From contig CATLTV010000005.1 in NCBI GenBank assembly GCA_950059285.1, positions 1 to 64,000 on the forward strand: DNA of 64,000 nucleotides, written 5' to 3'. Each line of letters opens with the position of its first letter. Positions within the stretch are counted from its first letter, which is position 1. The notes beneath the pieces are model-generated. The model made no database searches. It saw nothing but the letters and a program-made list of their open reading frames with translations, and was not told the origin of the DNA. This document shows, in pieces, positions 53,125 through 62,600 of the stretch. Position numbers and translations under genes: made by a program. Source of the DNA: an uncultured Pseudomonadota bacterium. Its GTDB lineage: Bacteria; Myxococcota_A; Bradymonadia; Bradymonadales; Bradymonadaceae.

Positions 53125-53537
53125 TTGTGACTCCTTTATCATACATTTGGTCAGTGAGAACCTCCGTCGGGACACATCGCGGAGATAAATATAAAAATCA
53201 ACAACTTGCGCTCACATCAGGCCAAGAACCAAATAAAATAACGTACTCTTTTACCTGAAGATGCTCGCGAACCATGAGATGCAACTTACGCCAGAATCAA
53301 TGCATATCTCATGACAAAACACGCCCAACAAAACGCACAAAACCATTTAAAATAAAACACTTAAAACAACGAAAACTTTTCACCTCGACAGATTAGCTGC
53401 ACTCAACACGGAGCTAAATCAAGCGTGATTCTATCGTGGCAGGAACAAATAAGTTGTGTTAGTTGCTTCATCCCCCATTGCCCCTGAAATGAGGGGAAGA
53501 TCGTTGACTTATCCTTATCTCAGCCCCCCACACGATT
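53125..53537. other. Divergent intergenic region, DUF4397 lipoprotein / rnz
   Basis: 413 nt with no gene. The left half is A/T-rich (runs such as TTTAAAATAAAACACTTAAAAC near 53345-53366 in shortened form). A small CCCCT/AGGGG hairpin lies near 53482-53497, and TTGACT occurs about 35 nt before the rnz ATG, too close for a standard promoter. I see no clear promoter. Confidence 0.3.
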
Positions 53538-54464
53538 ATGTCTTCTGTAAAGCTTGTATTTCTCGGTACTGGAAGTGGTAAACCCTTACCTTCACGAGGT
53601 GTCTCCAGCGTGGCACTCTTTCGCGATGGTCAGATGTTCATGTTCGATTGCGGCGAAGGGACACAGGTCCAGCTCGCCAAGTCCAGCATGCGACCTGGTA
53701 CGCTTGAAGCGATCCTCCTGACCCACTTTCACGGCGATCACATCAATGGCTTGCCTGGCTTACTTGGCACATTGACACTCAATCAACGCCAGGGAGCCTT
53801 GCCATTGCTCGCACCCAAGGGCCTGAAGCAATGGTTCAAGACATTGCGTCAGGTAGGTATCCTGAACACAGGGTTCACCATGGAATTGCAGGAAGTGGGA
53901 AAGGCAGGTGTGGTCCTACAGGGAGATGGTTGGCACATTGAAGCCCACAAACTCAAGCATCGTGTCCCTTGCTGGGGTTACGCGTTTGTTGAGAATGCCC
54001 GTCCAGGACGCTTTGATCTTGAGCGCGCCAAGGCGTTGGGCGTGCCTCCTGGACCCATGTTTGGAAAGCTTCAACGTGGTGAAAGCATTGTACTTGAGGA
54101 TGGAAAGACGATCTCACCTGATGATGTGCTTGGACCAAGCCGACCAGGGCTCAAGATCGCGTACTGCTGTGACACTGTACCTTGTGAAGGCGCAATCGAA
54201 CTTGCCAGAGATGCAGACGTCCTCATTCATGAGTCCACCTATCTGGCAGGTGAGGAGAAGATGGCTCACAAACGTGGACACTCCACATGTGCAGATGCCG
54301 CGCGCTGTGCCAAGGAAGCCAACGCCCACGCGCTTATCCTGACCCACTTCTCTCAAAAACATCCCCATGTCGGGCCGTTTGTTGAGGGAGCAAAGGCCAT
54401 CTTTGAAAACACGTATGCCGCAAATGACTTCTTTGAATTTGAAGTTCAGCGCAGAGAAAGTTGA
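53538..54464 (+). CDS. rnz: Ribonuclease Z
   Basis: 308 residues, the normal length of the short form. It is an MBL-fold endonuclease that removes the 3' trailer of tRNA precursors. Signatures are LVFLGTGSGKPLPSRGVSS at the start, FDCGEGTQVQLAKS, the metal motif LLTHFHGDHINGLPGLL, the exosite-like Gly/Pro segment PPGPMFGKLQRGE, CDTVPCEGAIELARDADVLIHEST, HSTCADAARCAKEA and the final LTHFSQK. The gene stop falls inside a 34-bp hairpin shared with pncA. Confidence 0.96.
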   Translation: MSSVKLVFLGTGSGKPLPSRGVSSVALFRDGQMFMFDCGEGTQVQLAKSSMRPGTLEAILLTHFHGDHINGLPGLLGTLTLNQRQGALPLLAPKGLKQWFKTLRQVGILNTGFTMELQEVGKAGVVLQGDGWHIEAHKLKHRVPCWGYAFVENARPGRFDLERAKALGVPPGPMFGKLQRGESIVLEDGKTISPDDVLGPSRPGLKIAYCCDTVPCEGAIELARDADVLIHESTYLAGEEKMAHKRGHSTCADAARCAKEANAHALILTHFSQKHPHVGPFVEGAKAIFENTYAANDFFEFEVQRRES

Positions 54465-54531
54465 GCTAATCTGAAACATGGAATTGAAATTCATGCCATG
54501 AATTTCAACTCCATGTTTCAGATTAGCTCAA
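54461..54531. terminator. 34-bp hairpin overlapping the ends of rnz and pncA
   Basis: Arms 54461-54494 and 54498-54531 pair with one mismatch and triloop GCC. It includes the rnz stop (54462-54464) and the pncA stop (54523-54525), so the last three pncA codons also lie in the stem. Unlike the others it has no G-run core (CTGAAACATGGAATTGAAAT). No T-run follows either exit, so termination needs testing. Confidence 0.75.
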
Positions 54532-55182
54532 TAAAGTCTCATCACGCACGGTCGCACCCGCAACGCGCATCTCTTCCACAGCGCGTTCCACATCGCCATC
54601 TTCAAGTTCGACGCCGCGACAACCTGCCAACAGAAGTTCAACGCCAAAACCTTCCTTCAGCGCATCAAGCACCGTGAACTTGACGCAATAGTCGGTGGCT
54701 ACCCCCATGACTACGACCTCCTGAATACCAAGCTCTCGTAGGTATCCAGCGAGCCCCGTGGAGCGTCGATGCCCATTATCATGAAAGCCTGAATAACTGT
54801 CGACCTCTGGAGACATCCCCTTGCGGAAGACAGCACACACAGGGCTCATATCAAGTTCCTCAACAAACGCCGCACCTGGAGAGCCCTGCACACAATGATC
54901 GGGCCACAAGACCTGAGGCAATCCGTGAAGATCGATCAGCTCCCCTGGCCCATGATCGGCATGCTGAGAGGCAAAACTCTGATGATCTGCGGGGTGCCAG
55001 TCCTGTGTCGCGACCACAACCTTGTAATGTTTGCTCACACGGTTCGCGATGGCGATGACTTCATCGGCATAGGCCACAGCGAGCGCACCACCTGGCATAA
55101 AATCAACTTGCAGATCCACAAGTATCAATGCCTTGTCTATCACCTCACCAGACTCACCACCAAACGTATAATCTAAAGGCAT
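54523..55182 (-). CDS. pncA: Nicotinamidase
   Basis: 219 residues, ATG 55182 with AGGAGG five nt upstream. It hydrolyses nicotinamide to nicotinate and ammonia. The catalytic triad is visible as Asp in ILVDLQVDFMPGG, Lys in VFRKGMSPEVDSYSGF and Cys in GVATDYCVKFTVLDA. Metal ligands lie in TQDWHPADHQSFA. It is the last gene of a pncB-nadE-nrtR-pncA run and feeds nicotinate to PncB. The last codons lie in a hairpin shared with rnz. Confidence 0.95.
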   Translation of the reverse strand: MPLDYTFGGESGEVIDKALILVDLQVDFMPGGALAVAYADEVIAIANRVSKHYKVVVATQDWHPADHQSFASQHADHGPGELIDLHGLPQVLWPDHCVQGSPGAAFVEELDMSPVCAVFRKGMSPEVDSYSGFHDNGHRRSTGLAGYLRELGIQEVVVMGVATDYCVKFTVLDALKEGFGVELLLAGCRGVELEDGDVERAVEEMRVAGATVRDETLLS

Positions 55183-55259
55183 GTAACCTCCTGTAACTCA
55201 CACACATCCTGATTAAAAGCTTACCAATCAAGGGTCAAAACAACAATGAAATTGACACC

Positions 55260-55964
55260 TTAAATGGAGAACTCTGTACCATCTCGTTCAAGTTGCTTGT
55301 ACGCTTTCTCATCAAAGGAGTAGTACCGCGCGGCTCTGTGCGCCACGTTTTGTTGTACTTCACCTGTATCAATCAGGATGTTCATCCTGTGGAGCTTGCG
55401 CTGAAAGTTTCGCTTGTCGAGTTTCTGACCAAGAATCATCTCGTAGAGCCTCTGAAGCTCGGAGAGTGTAAATTTTTCAGGCAAAAGCTCAAAACCAATG
55501 GGACGATACCGCACCTTGCCACGTAGACGCTCCCGCGCCACCTCTAGAATTTGGCCGTGGTCAAAAGCCAGCTCACCAGGCAACTCATCGAGCGCAAACC
55601 AGGCCGCATCACGAGCATCTGTGGCTGCCTGAGCAGCGTGTTGCTCAGGCTCCACCAGCGCATAATACGCCACACTCACCACGCGACCTCGCGGGTCCCT
55701 ATCTGTCGAACTAAACGTATATAATTGTTCAAGAAAAACATCCTTCAGCCCTGCCTCCTCTTCAAGCTCGCGGATCGCAGCAACCTCAAGAGTCTCATGC
55801 TCTCGCATAAACCCTCCCGGCAGCGCCCACTTTCCTGAAAAAGGATCGATATCACGCTGAATCAAGAGGACTTTTAACCTGTCCTCTCGCAAGTCAGCAC
55901 CAAACACCACGCAGTCCACAGTGACTGCCGGGCGAGGATAATCATACACAAAAGATTGACTCAT
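55260..55964 (-). CDS. nrtR: Nudix-type regulator of NAD metabolism (NrtR-like)
   Basis: 234 residues. An N-terminal Nudix domain (about 12-150) is followed by a winged-helix DNA-binding domain (about 150-225, [19 protein letters not shown] then [12 protein letters not shown]), the NrtR architecture. NrtR senses ADP-ribose and represses NAD genes. The Nudix box here is complete ([24 protein letters not shown] with all catalytic Glu), whereas many NrtR proteins are catalytically dead, so it may also hydrolyse its ligand. It lies 21 nt after nadE and before pncA in the salvage operon, which strongly supports the call. Confidence 0.92.
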   Translation of the reverse strand: MSQSFVYDYPRPAVTVDCVVFGADLREDRLKVLLIQRDIDPFSGKWALPGGFMREHETLEVAAIRELEEEAGLKDVFLEQLYTFSSTDRDPRGRVVSVAYYALVEPEQHAAQAATDARDAAWFALDELPGELAFDHGQILEVARERLRGKVRYRPIGFELLPEKFTLSELQRLYEMILGQKLDKRNFQRKLHRMNILIDTGEVQQNVAHRAARYYSFDEKAYKQLERDGTEFSI

Positions 55965-55985
55965 CGTACGTACTCAACACATTGT

Positions 55986-57986
55986 CTAAATATTTAAATT
56001 ATCTACATAAACCTTGAGTTCATGAAGCTCTTTCTTGAAGCTTCCTGACAGGATCGGCCACCTGCACCAGGTCTTGGGATCAAGGTTCTTGTCATCCAGA
56101 TGGAACGAGGGAGCATACCTCTCGCGTTTCCACTGGTTGCGGCTCCACAGCTTGAAGAACCGCTCTACCCAGGTATGTAAATCAGGCACACTGTACTGGG
56201 GGTAACGTTGATGCATGATCCTGAACACGTCCACAGGAGACTTCTTCTCACCAATAGCCACATCCTCGATCGCATCAAGCAAATCATAAGGCATCAAATC
56301 ACCCTCATCGGTCTGCTTGGCGGACTGTGGACGAAGCTCGGCGGTGGGTTGCTGCGCGTTGATGTAGTGCATTGCCTTGACAGCACCATAACCCTCAGGT
56401 CCTTCGGTCTCCATCCAGCGGAGCCACTGACGCAAAAATGCCTTATCAATCCCTGCAATCGGAGACACACCACCGCTGGTATCACCATCCATCGTGGCAT
56501 AACCCACAGCGGCCTCACTTCGGTTTGAGGTGGAGAGTAACAACGCATTATTGATGTTTGCAAACATCCAGATACTCGGGCTTCTCACGCGGGCCTGAAT
56601 GTTTTGCAAGGTGATGTCATCACGTTCCCAGGTGAGGTCGCGATCAAGTGCCTTCTCGATCATCCCCACATAACCATTGACGAGCGCATCGATATCAAGC
56701 TCGTAAAATGTAGCGCCCACGGCACGTGCGACTTCCTGCGCCGCCTCTCGCGTGACAGAGCCACTGTTTTGTGTCGCTTGATATGCACAGGTGATCAATT
56801 TTGGGAGCATCTCTCTGGCGCTCTCACACTCATTGATCCCCCTGATATAGAACAGCTTTTCCTTCAATCCATCAAGACCAATGCTCTGCTCAGCAAGCTC
56901 AATGGCAAGCGCCGAAAGCATGGATACAGCGGCACTGTCTGCGCCTCCAGACAGGCTGACAACAAAACCTGATGACCAGGACTTGCGAAGGTAATCAAAG
57001 AGCGCCAGCGCCACTGCGCGCGAAAACTCCTCTTCCTCAAGCGTGTCACTCTTCTCCCAGGCTGGTTGACTTAAATCGGGATCTTCAGGTTCTATCACGG
57101 GGTATGTAAACACATCATGACGCACCGCTTTTGAAGGACTCTCATCAAAGCTTGGCGTGTATGAACCACGACCAGAGCGACGCATCCTTGTATCCTCCAC
57201 ATCCACAACCGCCGTGGTAATCTGATAATCCTGATAAGAGAAGCGCTCTCCAATAGCGCGCAGCTCACCGCCAGAAGCGATCAACGAACCACCATCAAAG
57301 ATTGCACGACCTGATTCATTACCAAGCAGGTTGGAGTAAATGTAAGTCACGCCAAATGCACGAGATCCTTCAAGCACAAAACGTTGCCTGACCGAAAACT
57401 TTCCAAACGCGAAGTGAGAACCGCTGGGGTTTAAAATGATGTCCACACCATGCTTGGCAAGTGTCACGCCTGGCCGTCCAGCAACCCATGCATCCTCACA
57501 AATTTCAAAGCCAATCTTGACGCCTGCCACATCAAAATAGAGATCGCCAATGGGGATAATCTGACCATTGTGATGCACTTCACCCTGCACACCAGCGGGC
57601 CATGGTCTGAACCACCTTGGCTCATAATAAATCCCATCACCAGCCAGGAACTTCTTGGCCGCCAACCCAAGCAGCTTTCCATCTGCGATGAACGCCGCCG
57701 TGTTAAAGAGTCCGTTCTTGTACAGTGTTGGCAAGCCAACGCTCACAAGCATGCCATGTGTGTGGGGCAAGATCTCGTCGAGCAATGCCCAGGAACGCTC
57801 CACAGTATTCAACGCATAGAAGGCATCCTCACTGCCATAACCAGGGATGCAAAGCTCTGGAAAACAAAGCAATGTCACACCTTGTGAACGAGCATCTTCA
57901 ATGGCATCCAGGATGTGCTCAAGGTTTCTATCCCAATCCAGAGGGGTCTGGTTAACGATCGCAGCTGCGACTTTCACTAGCTTCAT
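55986..57986 (-). CDS. nadE: Glutamine-dependent NAD+ synthetase
   Basis: 666 residues, ATG 57986 after GGAG. It amidates nicotinate adenine dinucleotide to NAD with ATP and glutamine. The N-terminal nitrilase-like glutaminase domain (about 1-270) has the Glu in CFPELCIPGYG, the Lys in AAKKFLAGDG and the nucleophile Cys in FEICEDAWV. The C-terminal synthetase domain (about 320-650) has the PP-loop VVSLSGGADSAAVSML and LLSTSNRSEAAVGYATMDGD, then GGVSPIAGIDK. Both active sites look complete. It is in the middle of the NAD salvage run. Confidence 0.97.
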   Translation of the reverse strand: MKLVKVAAAIVNQTPLDWDRNLEHILDAIEDARSQGVTLLCFPELCIPGYGSEDAFYALNTVERSWALLDEILPHTHGMLVSVGLPTLYKNGLFNTAAFIADGKLLGLAAKKFLAGDGIYYEPRWFRPWPAGVQGEVHHNGQIIPIGDLYFDVAGVKIGFEICEDAWVAGRPGVTLAKHGVDIILNPSGSHFAFGKFSVRQRFVLEGSRAFGVTYIYSNLLGNESGRAIFDGGSLIASGGELRAIGERFSYQDYQITTAVVDVEDTRMRRSGRGSYTPSFDESPSKAVRHDVFTYPVIEPEDPDLSQPAWEKSDTLEEEEFSRAVALALFDYLRKSWSSGFVVSLSGGADSAAVSMLSALAIELAEQSIGLDGLKEKLFYIRGINECESAREMLPKLITCAYQATQNSGSVTREAAQEVARAVGATFYELDIDALVNGYVGMIEKALDRDLTWERDDITLQNIQARVRSPSIWMFANINNALLLSTSNRSEAAVGYATMDGDTSGGVSPIAGIDKAFLRQWLRWMETEGPEGYGAVKAMHYINAQQPTAELRPQSAKQTDEGDLMPYDLLDAIEDVAIGEKKSPVDVFRIMHQRYPQYSVPDLHTWVERFFKLWSRNQWKRERYAPSFHLDDKNLDPKTWCRWPILSGSFKKELHELKVYVDNLNI

Positions 57987-58040
57987 AACTACTCCAATTT
58001 AAAGCAAAATCAGGAACATATCCCCGACCAACCTCGTATC

Positions 58041-59558
58041 TTATTCGTGTCCACGCGCTTCAAGAATCATTCGTGTCTTGCGCTCAAACAACGCAAGCTC
58101 AAGGCCCACAGGATACTGGTGCGGCTGATCCAGGCGACGCACGCCCGAGTGGAATGACTCAAGTCCCTGACGTACACGTGCTCGAATCAGCTCCAGACTA
58201 TCAGTCAATACGCAACTTCCCTCCACAAGCGCGCCGCGACGCATCACAGGCTGCAACAAGTCCATATGTTGCAAGTCTCGCGTCATGCGCTTGCGACGAG
58301 TCATGTCCATGGGATCGACCATGACCACATCACCATCTGCGCCAAGTCGCTCATCAAAGATTACATCGCCCACATACTCACCACTCTCAGAGATGTACCT
58401 CCTGACCTGCAATAGCCCGGGGTTTGACACCTTGATCGCCTGCTCACTGAGCTTGATACGATCTTGCCATCCCTGATCCGAAGGGCGTCTCACCGCAGCG
58501 AGCTTGTACACACCACCAAGCGCAGGCTGATCGTATGCAGTGGACAGCTTCGTGCCCACTCCCCATGTATCAATCTTTGCCCCCTGGCTCTTCAAACTTG
58601 CTATTGTGTACTCATCCAGCGAGTTACTTGCCACAATTGAAGCGTTCTCAAAACCTGCGGCATCAAGCATCTTCCTCGCTTCAATACTGAGGTAACTCAA
58701 GTCACCAGAATCAAGCCTGATCCCCACCAGTTCATGCCCCTTGGCACGCAACTTCTCGCCTACCTGAATCGCATGTTTCACGCCCTCAATGGTGTCATAT
58801 GTGTCTACAAGAAAGACACAGTTATTGGGCATCGCCTCGGCGTAACGCTCAAACGATTCAAGTTCACTGTCAAAACACATCACCCAGCTGTGCGCGTGCG
58901 TACCCTTGACGGGCATGCCAAACAGTCGACCAGCAAGCACGTTGGAGGTCGCAGCCACACCACCCACATAAGCAGCGCGCGCTGCGCTGATACCACCATC
59001 GATGCCTTGCGCGCGGCGCAAACCAAACTCAAGCACAGGCTCTCCCTGTGCTGCATGAACCACACGAGCCGCCTTGGTTGCAATCAAGGTCTGGAAGTTA
59101 ATCACGGTCAGTAGCGCAGTCTCCATGAGCTGGCACTCGATCAGGCTTCCTCTTAACCTGAGCAGTGGCTGGTGTGGAAACACCAGCGTCCCCTCGGGGA
59201 TAGCATCAATATCACAGCGAAATGAAAGCGTTGAAAGGTACTCAAGAAACTCCTGGCTAAACAGAGGTTTACCATCGTTGCCCTGAATGCTCGCGAGGTA
59301 CTCAATGTCGTCCTGGTCAAAACCAAGGCTTCTGGCGAGGTCTACTGCTGCGGCAAGGCCACAAGCGACCGTGTAACCTCCCTTGAAGGGATGTTTGCGA
59401 AAGAAGAGGTTGAACACAGCCTCGGTGTCGGCCTCACCTGACTCGAAATACCCCTGCGCCATGGTCAATTGATAGAGGTCTGTCAACAGGCTCAAGGATG
59501 GTTTGTAAAGTTGTGATGGAAGCCCTGATGTAGGGATGTCGTGTGATGCATCTACCAT
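58041..59558 (-). CDS. pncB: Nicotinate phosphoribosyltransferase
   Basis: 505 residues. ATG 59558 is chosen because AAGGAG lies seven nt upstream; a longer frame would run through the terminator. It joins nicotinate to PRPP to make nicotinate mononucleotide. Family blocks are LLTDLYQLTMAQGYF, FNLFFRKHPFKGGYTVACGL, EFGLRRAQGIDGGISAARAA, the catalytic His region VKGTHAHSWVMCF, LVDTYDTIEGVKHA and IRLDSGDLSYLSIEARK. It heads the pncB-nadE-nrtR-pncA run with 21-77 nt gaps, so one promoter just upstream is likely. Confidence 0.96.
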   Translation of the reverse strand: MVDASHDIPTSGLPSQLYKPSLSLLTDLYQLTMAQGYFESGEADTEAVFNLFFRKHPFKGGYTVACGLAAAVDLARSLGFDQDDIEYLASIQGNDGKPLFSQEFLEYLSTLSFRCDIDAIPEGTLVFPHQPLLRLRGSLIECQLMETALLTVINFQTLIATKAARVVHAAQGEPVLEFGLRRAQGIDGGISAARAAYVGGVAATSNVLAGRLFGMPVKGTHAHSWVMCFDSELESFERYAEAMPNNCVFLVDTYDTIEGVKHAIQVGEKLRAKGHELVGIRLDSGDLSYLSIEARKMLDAAGFENASIVASNSLDEYTIASLKSQGAKIDTWGVGTKLSTAYDQPALGGVYKLAAVRRPSDQGWQDRIKLSEQAIKVSNPGLLQVRRYISESGEYVGDVIFDERLGADGDVVMVDPMDMTRRKRMTRDLQHMDLLQPVMRRGALVEGSCVLTDSLELIRARVRQGLESFHSGVRRLDQPHQYPVGLELALFERKTRMILEARGHE

Positions 59559-59599
59559 AATCATCTCCTTGCAATTGCTTATAAATAAGGCGTTTAAAT

Positions 59600-59642
59600 A
59601 ATAAAGAAAGACCCTTTGTGTTGAATATACACAAAGGGTCTT
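59600..59642 (-). terminator. Intrinsic terminator of the 1299-residue lipoprotein gene
   Basis: On the minus strand a 14-bp stem (arms 59629-59642 and 59608-59621, AAGACCCTTTGTGT and complement) has a 7-nt loop and is followed by TCTTTATTATTT. It lies 27 nt past the gene stop. The remaining ~50 nt before pncB must hold that operon's promoter; a GCAATTGC palindrome there lies next to the ribosome site. Confidence 0.8.
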
Positions 59643-59669
59643 CAAAGTCAAGCTATCAACTGTCGAAAA

Positions 59670-62600
59670 TCACTTTAACGTCACGAGGACAACCTCGCTT
59701 TTGGCGACATCGCTGGCCCACTTCTGAAACACATCATACTGCTTTACCTGCACACGTTGGATGTCCAGAGACAATCTTGAGCCCAGCGTGAGAGTATCGC
59801 CATCAAGCACAGTCTTGCGGTTCAGTGTGCCAAACTCGGAGTCATGCGTCCACTCTCCACTTTGGCTCCTGACCTGAGCTTTCATACCTGAAGGAAGTTT
59901 GATCACAAGCTCCTGATCACTGTTTACAGGGTTGCCAACCATCATCGGCGTGACACGGTCAGGGAGCGTGGCATAAGCCTGTTCCACACCAGAGCGGAAG
60001 AGCGCAACCTCGATTAACAGTGCCTTGCCCGACGCATCTCTTCGCGCAAATTGCTCACGCTCAAAGTCGATGACGATTTCCACAGGCGCATCACGATCAG
60101 CGAGCGCTCTGATATCGTACTGTTTTACTACGGAGCCAGGGATGACAGCGTTCATGATGCTGTCCATGATCAGATCGCGCTGGCGCGTCTCCTGACGCTT
60201 TCTAAACAAATCGCGAAGAGTCATGGCAAAGTCGCCATTCATGGTGAATACGGCCTTTCCCTTGAGCGTCCCGTTTGCATCGAGCGTGGTATCAAGTCTA
60301 TGTGTGACTTTCCTTTCGCTGAATCCCTCTGTGGGCACAGTATCAAAGGCAGCCTCTTCACAGCTTACACACACAGCAGGTTCACCTGTAAATGCAGGTG
60401 ACATCTGATCAAACATGGCATCCTTTGCAAAGCTCGTTAGCCACACCACCTTCCCCGAGTCAGGCATCACCACACGCAGCGCCGCATGAGAGTATTGCTG
60501 GAACTCAAACATGGGATGAAACACTGGTGACGCGTACTTGCTGCGAATGAGGTACACCTGATTCTCAATGCCAAGTCGATCGTAAATGGCCTTGAGCGCC
60601 AACATGGGATTGCCTTCCTTTTCAAGCACGCTGTGAGCGAGCTCTTTCTTGAGGCTAGTGGAGCTATCCACAAAGTAATCTGTCACCTTGTAGAAGATCT
60701 GTTTGACGCGCTCATCTTCGCTTTCTGCCTGAACAGATTTTGTCAGATCTTTGAGGATGTGCTCGCTTTCATCACTTAAACGAATGTGATCAAGCAATGT
60801 TTCTCGCACAAACAAACGAGAGGACTCGGGAGATGGTTGTATTGTCCCCTCATTCACATTTTGAATCCATGGCAGGAACTCATCCTGAGGCAAAGTCCTT
60901 GGTTCATCACGAGGTCGTGGGCTGTTTGTTTTGAGGAACCTCACAGCGTTCTGCCCCTGATAAGAAAAGCTCTCCATGTTGGGTGCATCATTGATACGCA
61001 AGAACTCGCCAGAGGGGTTGATGACCACATACTCGGAACGCATGCTGGAGATGCCCGTCATCTTGAAGTAGAAACGTGTACCTTCGCGATGTGTCCTCGA
61101 CTTTAAAAATGAGCTTTCATAGGTCAGATAAGCAAGCTCCACAAAGTCACCAGGCGCAAGCCCAGGCATGCTGAGCGTGCTCTTGCCCGAAACTCTCTTG
61201 GGTGTTTGTACGCTGCCATCCTGCTTGATCGTACGCGCATGAATCAAGCGCGCACCCTTTGGAATCGAAACCTCACCATAGGCGTCAATTGCATTCTTGG
61301 TCATCACACGCTTGAGCGTATGTGTCAGCTGGATCGAAGAACCATCCTTGAAGTACTTGTTTGCAGCAAAGTCGATGGCATAAAACGCTTCATCCCCAAC
61401 GCTGTTGACCGCAGTACCTTCACCACCCACGGGCTCTTTTTTGGCGATCTCCACGGCCACCTTTTTCGCATCCTCCAGCAGGTCCATCAATGGGAGCTCG
61501 CTGGTGATGTCAGCCCTCTTCCAGACTATCCAACTTGAGTTGGTGTATTCATCTTTGTATGCATCAAGCAACTTGAGCGCGGCCTCTTCACCCTCCTGAG
61601 CAAGCGCCATATCGATGCGCTCCTCAAGGAGGTTCGTGGACCATGGCATGCGCTCAAAAGTATCCATAAGCACCTGTGTTGCCTTCTCTTTTTGGCCACG
61701 AGCAACAAGCTCTCGAGCATAGGCAATCTGAGAAGTTGAGCTGTAGGGATAACGACTTGCAGAACGCTCAGTCAGGGCAAACGCCTCGTCCTCAGCGAGT
61801 TTGCCACGCTTCTTGACCCAGGTCTCATGGAGGGTTGGGCACTGCTCATGTGAAGGTGTAATCTTGGCGGGCTCGACTACAGCTTCGCGCGCATACATCA
61901 AGCTCTGGAGCGCAATAGCAGCGCCACAGTTAGATGGAGCCACCGCAATCGCATCCTTGTATGCGGCCTCGGCAAGCTCATCCCAGCCCTCACCTTCAAG
62001 ATAGCTCCCCCATGCATTGAGCGCGCGCACATTGCGCAAGCGTCTCTGACCATCTTTTGACTCAACAACTGCTGCATCATGGCCGTACTTGAGGAGCGTC
62101 TTTACTTCCTTGGAGGTCTCCTTCTTCTTGAGCCAGTTGCCAAGCTCCATCGAGAACATCACGCTTGTGGGGTCCTCCTTGTAGGCCTTACGCAAGGACT
62201 GAATAGAGGTGGACTCACGCATGGTGCTTGGCACTTCCCACAAGGTCTTGACCTGTCTGCTCTTCAAACCATGGAGCGCAGCAAAGTTGGGATACCGAGC
62301 AAGCAACTCGTTGTATGCAAGCTCAAAGCTGGTGTTCTGTCTGTCGTAAAGTGCAGCAGATGCAGCAAGATAAAGCTCTGTGCCCGAGGCATTTGATACA
62401 TCATCCTTGTGAAGCAAGAAGGGATCTAGCTGGTCCTGAGTATAAAGCGCGCTTAACACCTCAACGCCATCTTTGGATGCCTTGTAGTCTGTGGAGGGCG
62501 GCACCTCCGAGAAGGTCAACGCGCTTCCGCCAAGGATCGAACCATCGCGGTTTAAAAAGCTCAGATCAAACCAGTCTCTGTAGTTCTCCTCATGGGCAAG

